DNA from: Lysinibacillus xylanilyticus
GTDB lineage: Bacteria > Bacillota > Bacilli > Bacillales_A > Planococcaceae
DNA: 64,000 nucleotides
Direction: 5' to 3'
Assembly: GCF_001708185.1 (NCBI RefSeq)
Contig: NZ_MDDN01000014.1
Span: 1-64,000 of the forward strand
Part shown: piece after piece, positions 16,586 through 25,600 of the stretch
How positions within the stretch are numbered: position 1 is the stretch's first letter
Layout of the letters: each line of letters starts with the position of its first letter
Notes under the pieces: generated by a model
The model's input: only the letters and a program-made list of their open reading frames with translations
Databases searched by the model: none
What the model was told of the DNA's origin: nothing
Position numbers and translations under genes: made by a program

Positions 16586-18487
16586 TTATTGTTTTGCGTA
16601 ATATTGTGAAATCCCTTTGAAGATAGATTCAGCAAATAACTCAGCATATTGATCATCCGTCATTTTAGCGCGATCTTCATTATTTGTGAGGAAGCCTAGC
16701 TCGACTAAGATAGATGGAATAGCCATGTTGCGAATTACATAGTATTGCTGTTCTTTGACTCCACGATTTTTCATTTTTAAGTTATTAACAATTTGATTGT
16801 TTACAAATGTAGCAAGATCAACGTCTTCCTGATGCATATCACCTGTTGAAATAGCATAATATGTTTCAGTACCCTGTGCAGAAGTATTCGCTGCTGAGTT
16901 AACATGGATACTCACAAAGATTTCACCGTAATTAGCATTTGTAAAGTCAACTCGGTCTTGTAGTGAAGGATAGGTATCCCCCGTACGAGTCATCAATACC
17001 TTCGCACCTGCAGCTTCTAGTTTTTGCTTCACAAGTGTGCCAACCTTTAATGTAATGGCCTTTTCGGAATTAGAACCTACAACCGTTCCAGGGTCCTTAC
17101 CACCATGACCTGGATCAATAATGATAATACGATCTTTTAACGCATTACCACTTTGATTTAATAACTTTAAGAAAGATTTATGGACATACCCTTTTTGACC
17201 ATTATAAGTAACTTGTGCCCAATAACCGTTAATACTGTTCACTTGCACATATTCGCCCTTTTTCAACTTACCCACTATCGTAGAAGTAGAGTTAGCTTCT
17301 GTGCGAATATTTAAATTATCAACTGTCGCTCGTCCTAATAGATTACCTGAAACTGTTGGAGGAGTTGGATTTGGATCTGGCGTAGAAGGTTTTTCTGCTT
17401 CAACATCCTCTGTACTATTCGCTACAATATAGCCTGGTAAACCATTCACTACAGTTAAATGATAGCCACTTACCGTCTTATAAACTGGTAACTTCGTTTT
17501 GCTATTAACTGTTGTAATAACTTTCGAAGAAGAAGTTGGCTTTACGTAAACATTTAAATTTTGTGTTGCTGTAACCTGTTTTTGGACATTCCCTAATGCG
17601 TTACCATCTGCATCTAAATACTGAGCATACGTTTTATAAATATAAGCATATGCACCTTTATAGGTAACTTTTAACCAGTCTCCTTCAACCGCATAGACTG
17701 ATAATTTACCGCCTTTATTGACAGTGCCTACTATATTAGCAGAAGATGAAGAATCTTTAGATTTACGAATATTTAATCCGTCAGTTGTTGAGGAAATTAA
17801 TCCAATAACCTGTGATGTATCAGGTACAGATACACCTTTAACAGGTAGCTCTAAACGATACTCTTCACTTTTCGCACGCGCTACAAATAACGCAAATTGT
17901 GCACGTGTCACTTGGCTATTTGGGTTATAATTTTGACCGCTTCCCTTTGTAATACCGTTATAGTAAATCGTATTCACGTATTTCACGTACGGATTTGTAA
18001 TACCTACATCCACAAAAGGAGAATCGATATTTTCATACTCACTTGTATCAAGCTTAAATGCTTTTGTTAAAACATGACTCATTTCATCACGAGTTAAAGG
18101 CTTGTTTGGTAAGAATTGCCCCTTTGTATTTGTGGCAAAGTAACCAAGCTGTACAGCACGTTCTACATAACCTGAAAGTTCTGTGCCGACTTCTACATCT
18201 GAAAAGTTTGATTTATTGACAACTAATGGCTTGTTACCTGAAGCAACAACAACCATTTTGGCAACTTGCCCACGCGTTACGTTATTATAAGGTTTATAAT
18301 ACGTTTTGCCATTTTCCGTATATCCTTTAATAACACCTAAATTTACTAAATAATTGATCTCTTCATAAGCTTCATGATCTTTAGGAACATCTACAAACCC
18401 ACCACTAGCTTGGGCACTATGTATTGTAAACATAGAAGCTGAAATGAATAAGACACATAATATAAGACTGATTTTTTTGAGGTACAC
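16586..18487 (-). CDS. SLH-anchored N-acetylmuramoyl-L-alanine amidase, copy B
   Basis: 633 residues, colinear with amidase A and nearly identical in the catalytic domain: same IIIDPGHGGKDPG, EKAITLKV, SIHVNSAAN and SILVELGFL motifs. It differs mainly in scattered positions of the SLH and SH3b parts and in a shorter Pro/Thr linker before the third SH3b module. The start is GTG at 18487, where copy A has TTG, each with the same ribosome binding site context. Two copies may give gene dosage or slightly different wall binding. The pair likely arose by one tandem duplication of gene plus terminator. Confidence 0.9.
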   Translation of the reverse strand: MYLKKISLILCVLFISASMFTIHSAQASGGFVDVPKDHEAYEEINYLVNLGVIKGYTENGKTYYKPYNNVTRGQVAKMVVVASGNKPLVVNKSNFSDVEVGTELSGYVERAVQLGYFATNTKGQFLPNKPLTRDEMSHVLTKAFKLDTSEYENIDSPFVDVGITNPYVKYVNTIYYNGITKGSGQNYNPNSQVTRAQFALFVARAKSEEYRLELPVKGVSVPDTSQVIGLISSTTDGLNIRKSKDSSSSANIVGTVNKGGKLSVYAVEGDWLKVTYKGAYAYIYKTYAQYLDADGNALGNVQKQVTATQNLNVYVKPTSSSKVITTVNSKTKLPVYKTVSGYHLTVVNGLPGYIVANSTEDVEAEKPSTPDPNPTPPTVSGNLLGRATVDNLNIRTEANSTSTIVGKLKKGEYVQVNSINGYWAQVTYNGQKGYVHKSFLKLLNQSGNALKDRIIIIDPGHGGKDPGTVVGSNSEKAITLKVGTLVKQKLEAAGAKVLMTRTGDTYPSLQDRVDFTNANYGEIFVSIHVNSAANTSAQGTETYYAISTGDMHQEDVDLATFVNNQIVNNLKMKNRGVKEQQYYVIRNMAIPSILVELGFLTNNEDRAKMTDDQYAELFAESIFKGISQYYAKQ

Positions 18488-18520
18488 TGTCTTATTTCCT
18501 CCCTTCCTGTTCTCGTGTTC

Positions 18521-18529
18521 ATTTTAGCA
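18521..18529 (-). promoter_or_regulatory. possible extended -10 promoter of amidase B
   Basis: TGCTAAAAT on the minus strand, in the same position as the element before amidase A. It fits an extended -10 without a clear -35. Confidence 0.4.
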
Positions 18530-18610
18530 AAAACTCACAGACAAAACTATCATACGAACGTAACTATTCTACTATTTTTAGGCATCACCCCTTGATTATT
18601 AATATTTCAT

Positions 18611-18645
18611 AAAAAGAAGAGAGCCTGCAGATGCAAACTCTCCTC
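18611..18645 (-). terminator. terminator of the NlpC/P60 gene
   Basis: GAGGAGAGTTTGCA pairs with TGCAGGCTCTCTTC (G-T pairs allowed) around a 2-base loop, then TTTTT on the minus strand. It lies about 80 bases past the stop. Confidence 0.75.
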
Positions 18646-18726
18646 AATTTATACATTATTTAAAAGAACTTCCCTGCATGGTATTACTTAAAACGTAGCC
18701 CTTGTCTAAGTAATACGGAATTTTAA

Positions 18727-19659
18727 TTATTTTTGTAATTGTTGTGCGCGTTCAATAAATGTTTGAAGTTGTGAAATTTTTAACATTTCATCGTAACCGA
18801 AATTACCATTTCCTTTACCTTCTGTAATACCATTTGAAGCTAGAATTGAAACAAATTCATTTGCCCAATGATTTGCAGGAGCATCAGTAAATGTTACAAC
18901 ATCGCCTTGTTGTTCTAATCCAAAAGCATGTACTAATACTTTAGAGACTTGAGCACGTGTTATCGGTGAAGATGGGTTAAATTTACCATTACCATCACCA
19001 TCAAAGATACCTAACTTCGATACAGCAGCAATCGCACCAGCATGTTCATATGTTGGTTTTACGTCTGTAAATTTCGTATTTTTATCGGATGTATCCAAGT
19101 TAAGTGCTTTAGCAATTTGCTCTGCCACTTCAGCACGAGAAGCGTAAACTGTAAAATCGATAGCAGCTTTCTTTACTTCTTCTTTAACAGCTTCAGCTTG
19201 TTCACTATCAAATGTTGCTACGCGTTTAGCACCAATGTAACGAGAACCCCAATAATATGGATCGTTTACATCTGAGTAACTAACACCTTTACCTGTTTGT
19301 GAGTGAATCATTTTTCCGTCACCTGTATATATCGATACATGTGAAACACCTTTACCACTAGTATTGAAGAATAGTAAGTCGCCCACTTGTAAATCGTCTT
19401 TTGCTACCGCTGTACCTTGTTCGTACTGTGAACTTGATGTACGGTTTAATTTAATACCTAAATCTGAAAATACTTTAGATGTAAAGCCTGAGCAATCAAG
19501 CCCTTTAGTAGTTGTACCTCCATACACATATGGAATACCTAAATATTTGGATGCTGTTTCAGTTACATCAGATGCTGTAGCTGCTTCAGCTGTATCTATG
19601 TGAGTTGTTGTAAATAACATAAAGGATGCAAAAATCGGTAATAACCATTTCTTTTTCAT
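18727..19659 (-). CDS. SLH-anchored NlpC/P60 cysteine peptidase (endopeptidase)
   Basis: 310 residues with a signal peptide (cleavage near AEAATA). The NlpC/P60 domain (~30-150) has the catalytic Cys in LDCSGFTSKVF (about residue 55) and the His in GVSHVSIYTGDG (about 106), with a second conserved His in MIHSQTGKGV. Family members cut the gamma-D-Glu to diamino acid bond in peptidoglycan stems. The C-terminal part (~170-310) has two clear SLH domains and a weak third one (FGYDEMLKISQLQTFIERAQ) whose TRA motif is lost. The order, enzyme first and SLH last, is the reverse of the amidases. It is transcribed alone from a good promoter. Confidence 0.88.
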   Translation of the reverse strand: MKKKWLLPIFASFMLFTTTHIDTAEAATASDVTETASKYLGIPYVYGGTTTKGLDCSGFTSKVFSDLGIKLNRTSSSQYEQGTAVAKDDLQVGDLLFFNTSGKGVSHVSIYTGDGKMIHSQTGKGVSYSDVNDPYYWGSRYIGAKRVATFDSEQAEAVKEEVKKAAIDFTVYASRAEVAEQIAKALNLDTSDKNTKFTDVKPTYEHAGAIAAVSKLGIFDGDGNGKFNPSSPITRAQVSKVLVHAFGLEQQGDVVTFTDAPANHWANEFVSILASNGITEGKGNGNFGYDEMLKISQLQTFIERAQQLQK

Positions 19660-19704
19660 ATTTCGGTATACCCCTCTCTGAACTTTTTTGCCTATAAATA
19701 GACT

Positions 19705-19734
19705 ATCATAAAAGGTGCTATTTTAATTTTTCAA
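19705..19734 (-). promoter_or_regulatory. sigma-A promoter of the NlpC/P60 gene
   Basis: On the minus strand TTGAAA (19734-19729), an 18-base spacer and TATGAT (19710-19705), about 45 bases before the start codon. It lies just after a terminator, so the gene is insulated from upstream transcription. Confidence 0.65.
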
Positions 19735-19762
19735 TTGTGTAACGGTTTACAAAACGCAAAAA

Positions 19763-19801
19763 AACGCTGATACACCAACGTTTCCGTGGTTTATCAGCGT
19801 T
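19763..19801 (-). terminator. terminator downstream of array 3 (3' end of the CAP-gene transcript)
   Basis: AACGCTGATA and TATCAGCGTT with partly paired inner bases form a stem, followed on the minus strand by seven T residues. No closer terminator was seen after the CAP gene, so its transcript would run through array 3 and stop here, with a 3' untranslated region of about 0.9 kb. Confidence 0.75.
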
Positions 19802-19935
19802 AAAATATGGGTATTAATTAATGGATATCCCGGCGTTTTGTAACATTCCTGTAATATTAGCTATGCTTTGTCACAATAGAACACGAGATTCATAGGAAGT
19901 ACTAATGAAATCGTTACGGATTTCAGGTATTTTCA

Positions 19936-20645
19936 CGCGAATAATTGATTTGCTTCGACTTCGCGTATCCAGTCGCGTGCCAGGATTCTCCGAGGGCGTG
20001 GGTATTTTCCGGGCGCGTGGAGATTTGCTTCGCTTCCGCGGATATTTATCCCAGCTTCGCGGGTATTTACCTTGGCTTCGCGGATATTTGCTTCGCTTCC
20101 GTGGGTATTTGCCCCAGCTTCGCGGATATTTGCTTCGCTTCCGCGGGTATTTGCCCCGGCTTCGCGGATACTCGCTTCGCTTCCGCGGGTATTTGCCCCG
20201 GCTTCGCGAATTTTCCCCGGCTTCGCGGATATTTGCCCTGGCTTCGCGGATATTTGCTTCGCTTCCGCGGGTATTTTCCGGGCGCGCGGGTTTTCGCTTC
20301 GCCTTCGAGGGGATTCACCTCTGCCGTGCGAATTTCTCCGGCTTCGCGGGGATTTACTTTGCTTCCGCGGGCATTTACCCCGACTTCGCGGATATTTGCT
20401 TCGCTTCCGCGGGTATTTGCTTTGCTTCCGCGGACATTAACCTCGGCTTCGCGGGTATTTGCTTTGCTTCCGCGGATATTTGCCCTTTCTTCGCGGGTAT
20501 TTACCCCGACTTCGCGGATACTCGCTTCGCTTCCGCGGGTATTTGCCCTTTCTTCGCGGATATTTACCCCAGCTTCGCGGATATTTGCTTCGCCTCCGCG
20601 GGTATTCACCCCAGCCGCGCAAATATCCACCACTACCCACGGGTA
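19936..20645 (+). repeat. 21-bp-period intergenic array 3 (about 30 units, core CTTCGCGGATATTTGC)
   Basis: CGCGG (or a one-base variant) starts at 20016, 20037, 20058, 20079, 20100, 20121, 20142, 20163, 20184 and 20205, all 21 apart, and continues with two 19-base steps to about 20640. Spacers alternate between a TTTGCTTCG type and a TTTGCCCCA/G type, giving a 42-bp unit. It is far more GC-rich than its surroundings. Because 21 is a multiple of three, several frames stay open on both strands (the longest plus-strand one runs 19905-20678), but they have no ribosome binding site and I do not call them genes. It fills the 1,012-base gap between the CAP and NlpC/P60 genes together with a terminator and a promoter. 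Confidence 0.9.
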
Positions 20646-20671
20646 TTTATTTTCCCCTCAACCCGCTCAAG

Positions 20672-21754
20672 TTATTGACTTGAAAACAATTGCACCCAAT
20701 AGTAGTTTCCTTTGCTGTCAATGGCGATGGCTACTCCGGTATTTGTGTAATTTTCACGTAAAATATTTTCACGGTGTGTTGGAGAGGCCATCCACGCTTT
20801 CACGGCCGCTTCTGGTGATGGGATGTTTCTTCCTATATTTTCTCCTAAACTCGTATATGGATAGTCGAATAATGTCGCTAGATCCCACGGCATTCCGTAA
20901 TAAGGGGATTCGTGCTCAAAATAATGTCGATTCACCATATCTTGCGCCTTAATAACAGCGACTTGTGTTAAAGCTGCATCATGGGTAAGTGGTTGCAAAT
21001 TTTTCTTTTGTCGTTCAACGTTAACTAAACGAATGACATCATTAGACATGGTTGATGAATAATTTTTTGTTGGTATATACGACTTTGATAAAAAGTCATA
21101 CGCTAATTCGAAATTGGTTACCTTCAATGAAAAGTCAAGACTTCGCTCAACCAAAGAAGCAAATTGAGCACGTGTGATCAATTGATTCGGTGCAAACTTT
21201 TGCGCATTGACCCCTTTAATAATACCGACATCTGCAAGTGATTCAATATAGTCTTTCGCCCAATGTCCCTCATTCACATCGCTAAACTTACTTTTATTTT
21301 CGGAATCCACTTCAATTTGATAAGCAAGTGTTAACATTTTGGCAATTTGCATACGTGTTAAAGGTGCTTCAGGTTTGAAACAATCACCATCTTGTAAAAT
21401 ACCTAATTCAACTAAAGCGCAAATTTCTTTGTAGTATGGATGGTTAATCGATATATCTGTAAATTTTGGCGTATATGTAGTATCCAGTTTTATCTGCATG
21501 GAACGAGCAATTGCAGCTGCAGCCTCTGCCCTAGTAATCGGTTGCTCTGGTCGAAAGAAGCCGCCCTGATCATTTGTCATATAGTGCTTCTCTAACATAT
21601 GTTCTATCGAGCTACTAGCCCAATGTGATGGTGAAACATCCTTTGCAATATTAGCCGCCAATACTTCTTCAGATGTGTTCGCCAGAGATACATCGTATGA
21701 TGTAGTCAGCAATATAAGTGACATACCAACAACACCAGAAACTTTTTTAAACAT
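20672..21754 (-). CDS. SLH-anchored CAP-domain (SCP/PR-1) protein
   Basis: 360 residues. Signal peptide (~1-25), three SLH domains (~33-205), and a CAP domain (~238-358) with LVNVERQKKNLQPL, HDAALTQVAVIKAQDM, HYFEHESPYYG, SLGENIGR, AVKAWMASPTHRENIL and GNYYWVQLF. The His and Glu residues of the CAP cavity are present (HYFEH, GENI, THREN). Bacterial CAP proteins are secreted and mostly of unknown function. The ribosome binding site AAGGGAG precedes the ATG. Array 3 begins right after the stop codon, apparently inside its 3' untranslated region. Confidence 0.88.
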   Translation of the reverse strand: MFKKVSGVVGMSLILLTTSYDVSLANTSEEVLAANIAKDVSPSHWASSSIEHMLEKHYMTNDQGGFFRPEQPITRAEAAAAIARSMQIKLDTTYTPKFTDISINHPYYKEICALVELGILQDGDCFKPEAPLTRMQIAKMLTLAYQIEVDSENKSKFSDVNEGHWAKDYIESLADVGIIKGVNAQKFAPNQLITRAQFASLVERSLDFSLKVTNFELAYDFLSKSYIPTKNYSSTMSNDVIRLVNVERQKKNLQPLTHDAALTQVAVIKAQDMVNRHYFEHESPYYGMPWDLATLFDYPYTSLGENIGRNIPSPEAAVKAWMASPTHRENILRENYTNTGVAIAIDSKGNYYWVQLFSSQ

Positions 21755-21874
21755 AGCTCCCTTCCCTTCATTCAGTTATGTATCGTACTCTATTTTCCTG
21801 ACGACAATGCCCCATGTCTTCGGGTAATAAGCCTGAAATATACCATTAATCCCTATTTTACCCTAGATAGTTTT

Positions 21875-21913
21875 AAAAAAAAACACTCCAAGATTGCGGA
21901 TAACCTAAGAGTG
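21875..21913 (-). terminator. terminator of the SLH-only gene
   Basis: CACTCTTAGG pairs with CTTGGAGTG (one mismatch) and is followed by nine T residues on the minus strand, 12 bases after the stop. Confidence 0.75.
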
Positions 21914-21924
21914 AGTCTTTGCTT

Positions 21925-22575
21925 TTATTCAACGCTAATAATATAAAAATCATTTTCGTTTTTTTGTAAGGTGCGATATAGGAATAACGCCATCTGACCG
22001 CGAGTAACGTCTGTATACGGAGAGAATGTTGTCGCACTAGTACCTTGTGTAATCCCATAATTTAATAACGTTTGAATATACTTATTGGTTTCATTATCTT
22101 TTGTAAAATCTGAAAAAGGAGCAGATAATGTTGTTGCCTGTTGTAAATCAAAGCCAAGTGTCAGCATCTTTGCCATTTGACTTCGCTTAATAAAATGATC
22201 TGGATTATAATTTGTATTTTTTTGGATAATTCCATTTTCAACAAGTGCAGCAATATGACCGTAATATTTATGAGAGGCAGGTACATCTTTGAAGCCAGGA
22301 TTTACTACATTTTTTGTCTCCAATTTTAGAGCTTCAGCTAAAAAGTATGCTGCTTCCCCTCGCGTTAAATTTTGATATGGACTGAACGTAGTCGGTGTTG
22401 TACCAAATACAATTCCCTGACTATATAATTCACTGACTGCTTTGTATAATTCTGCTTCGCTTCCACTATTTTTTATATCTGTAAATGGCATAGTAGCTGC
22501 TTCTGTAGGAATGACTGCGACACAGGGTACTACTACTGCTGCAGCGGCAATAGCCCATGCTTTATGTACCTTCAC
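21925..22575 (-). CDS. secreted SLH-domain-only protein
   Basis: 216 residues: signal peptide (VHKAWAIAAAAVVVPCVAVI, cleavage near TEAA) and three SLH domains (FTDI..., FKDV..., FSDF...), and nothing else apart from a short KNENDFYIISVE tail. I place the start at GTG 22575 and not at the upstream ATG 22602, because AAAGGGAGC sits 6-7 bases before the GTG and inside the longer reading frame. A protein with only anchoring domains may coat SCWP sites, compete with other SLH proteins, or be a decayed larger protein. It follows the helical-repeat gene closely (61 bases) on the same strand and may be cotranscribed with it. Confidence 0.8.
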   Translation of the reverse strand: MKVHKAWAIAAAAVVVPCVAVIPTEAATMPFTDIKNSGSEAELYKAVSELYSQGIVFGTTPTTFSPYQNLTRGEAAYFLAEALKLETKNVVNPGFKDVPASHKYYGHIAALVENGIIQKNTNYNPDHFIKRSQMAKMLTLGFDLQQATTLSAPFSDFTKDNETNKYIQTLLNYGITQGTSATTFSPYTDVTRGQMALFLYRTLQKNENDFYIISVE

Positions 22576-22636
22576 ATTAACGCTCCCTTTCCTCAAGGCC
22601 ATAAAAATGAGGAAAAGAGGGATTGACCCTCTCTCC

Positions 22637-25600
22637 TTATTCTAAACCTAATGTTCTTAAATGATCCTGTAAAATACGGTAATTATACACTAAATCCTGT
22701 TGTTCAAGCGTCAGTGCATCGTATGATTTTTGTGCAGCCAGTACTTTCTTTTCGAATGTTTTAGCATCTGGATCCAACTCGCCAATCGCTTCAACAACTT
22801 TTAACACTGCCGCTACATCTTTTTCTGCTTTCTTTAAAGTATCGTAGTTAAGAACCTGTCCTTTTACTTTAGAGTCTAATGCTTTATATGCCGCAGAAGC
22901 ATTCGCTACATCTTGAATATATGTGCTAGAAGTTGGATTAAGACCTGAAATAATTTCTACAACCTTCTTCACTTCACTCATACTTCTCTCTGCTTCAAGC
23001 AAAATATGATAATTAGATACCCTTTGCTTATCTGCTGTATTTAAGCTATCGTAATCTCTTCGCACAGATTCGATCATACCAAAATACAGTTTATCGCTTG
23101 GTTTTAAATCTTCAATACTCTTATAAACTTTAATAACATTATCTAACGATAGAAGCAATTGGTCGTTATAAACATATTTACGCTGAGTGGCAGTAAGATT
23201 ATCATATGCTTTTAAAATCTTTTGGTATTGGCTGTCCATATTTTTGGATGTCATCAGTTTATCAATTTCGTTGACAACACTCATAACAGGTTTAATAAGC
23301 TTTTCTTGCTCCTGCAATGTTTTATAGTTTTCAACAGACATTTGTTGATCTTTTGGTAACGCATTATATGCTGCGCGTATCTCTTCAATACGTTTAACAT
23401 ATTGATCTGGCTGGACAGACGGAAGCTCATCAATCATGCGCTGTACATTACCTGCCCCGAGGATACTTGACTCAGCGGCTTGTAATAAATTGTAGTTTGT
23501 TACATATTGCTGCATGTCCTTACTTAGAGCATCGTATAATGCACGAGCTTGTACAGTATCCGCATGGAATGTTTTACTAGACGGCTTTAACTTGCCAATT
23601 AATTCAATCACTTTTGCAGTTGGTTCATACTTTTGTAAAGTATCAATATTTTTCACATATTGCTTTTGATCCTTTGTCAGCTTATCGAACGCTTTTCGTG
23701 CTGAGTTTACTTGACTAACAAATTTACTTGAGCTTGGATCTAATGTATCGATTTGCACCATGGCAGTTAAAATAGGTTTTACTTGCTTTTCACGATCCGT
23801 TAACAACTTCACATTAGAAACAAGCTTTTTCTGTCCGGATGTTAGTTTGTCGTAGGCAACACGAGCATTCATGAGCTTTGTTAAGTAATCCGGATCATCA
23901 GGCACTGCCGCATCTATTAATGCAATAACAGTGTATGCAGATTTCAGCTCAGTTTCAGCAGTAACAAGCTTTTCATAGTTTATGACAGCATTTTTCTTTT
24001 CTGCTGGTAATGCATCGTAATTTTTTCGTGCCGTATCTAAATCATTTAAAAACGTCTTACTTGTTGGTTTCAATGTTTCGATTAAGCCTATTAATGTAGC
24101 AACATCCTCGACAGCAGCTAGTTGGTTATAGTTTGTAACACGCTGTTGTGAGGCAAGATCTAATGCATTGTATGCCTTACGCGCTGCTAAAACTTTTTTT
24201 GTATAATCCTTATTTGCTGGATTTAAGTCTGCAATTAATTTAATAACCTTCACAACATTAGCATTATTTTTCTCATACGTTGTTAATGTCTTGTATTGTG
24301 TTACTAATTTTTTCGCATTTTTGTCCATCGTTTTATACTCAGAAGATAACGCTGCCACTTTTGCTACAAATGTAGTATCTGGTTCATTTGCTAAAGCAAT
24401 CACACGATCATCGAAATTTTTTGCTGTTGCAATATAGCCTTTTGCGGTTTGAAGATCTGCATTATTTGTTACAAGTACTTTCGCTTCGGACGATAGCTTT
24501 TCAAAGTCTGTTGATAACAGTTCGACTGTTTCCTTATATGTTTTTTGCGAAGGGTTTAAGGCCATGATTCGTGTTACAATATCCATCGCCTCTACTTGAT
24601 TCTTCAACGTTTTATAGCTTTTCACATATTCACGTTTTGTAGGGTCCAGCTTTAGGTAAGCTGTGTTAGCAGCCTTCGCTTTTTTCGTATAATCCTTCGC
24701 AGCTGGGTCTAGCTTTTCTACAAGGGATATAACATTTAAAACGGCTTTATGTGAACTTTCCCAGCTTGTTAGCTCCGGCAAATTGTTCACGATTTTCTTG
24801 ACAGTGGCCGCGTCTATTTTTTGTCCAGCAGGTGCGACTGGTGTATTATAAGCTGCACGCGCTTTCTCGATTTGTGTAATTTTATCTGTAGTTGTAGCAA
24901 TTTCCGCAATGAGTTTTTCAATTTCTTGCGCTGTTGCTATATTTGCCTCAGCCAATTCTAAGTCAGCGATATTTTTCACAAAATCTTTTTTAACTAAGGT
25001 TGTTAACTTGTCGCTTGCTGCCTTTACTGCAGTACGATAGTCGGCATTACTTGACGGACGTAACGCTGTAATTTGCTTGGAAACATTAGCCGCTCCCTGA
25101 TATGGCTCAAGCTCTTTATAATTTGTAACTAAACGCTTTGAGCCTTCATCTAGTCTATTGTAGGCAGTTTCAATTGCTGTTACAGCACTAATAAAGCTTG
25201 TAGCAGATGAAAAGTCTTCTGGTTTCTTTTGCGTTAGCTGTGTAATACTAGCAATCACTTGATCAGCCGATGATAAGTTTGCTAACACATCTGTATATTT
25301 TTTATATGGTGTGACCGCTGTATTTTTAGGATTATGTGCTATAACAATTTTCTTTTGATCAGCTGTCAGAGTGTTCAATCCAGTCGTTACTTCAGTAGCA
25401 GCAGCAGCAATTTCAGTAGAAGTGGATGACTGGTTATCGAGAACAGCAATAAATGAATCTAACTTAGTAATTGTATTCTCTACATCCTTTGCATCCTTGT
25501 TCATTTTCACAAGCTTCTCAATATCTGCACCGTTCTGTTTGAAGTAATTAATACGCTCTGGTTCTCCATAGCCATATTGAGTTGATGTACCTCGAATTGA

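Noticed and set aside
19660..19905. Riboswitch (c-di-AMP or c-di-GMP type) before the NlpC/P60 gene
   Set aside because: A terminator hairpin precedes a wall-hydrolase gene, as in known riboswitches, but the promoter lies after the hairpin and no conserved riboswitch core was found.
19905..20952. Several long open frames on both strands across array 3 (up to 257-335 codons)
   Set aside because: They are made of seven-residue repeats produced by the 21-bp period, lack ribosome binding sites and overlap each other in several frames.
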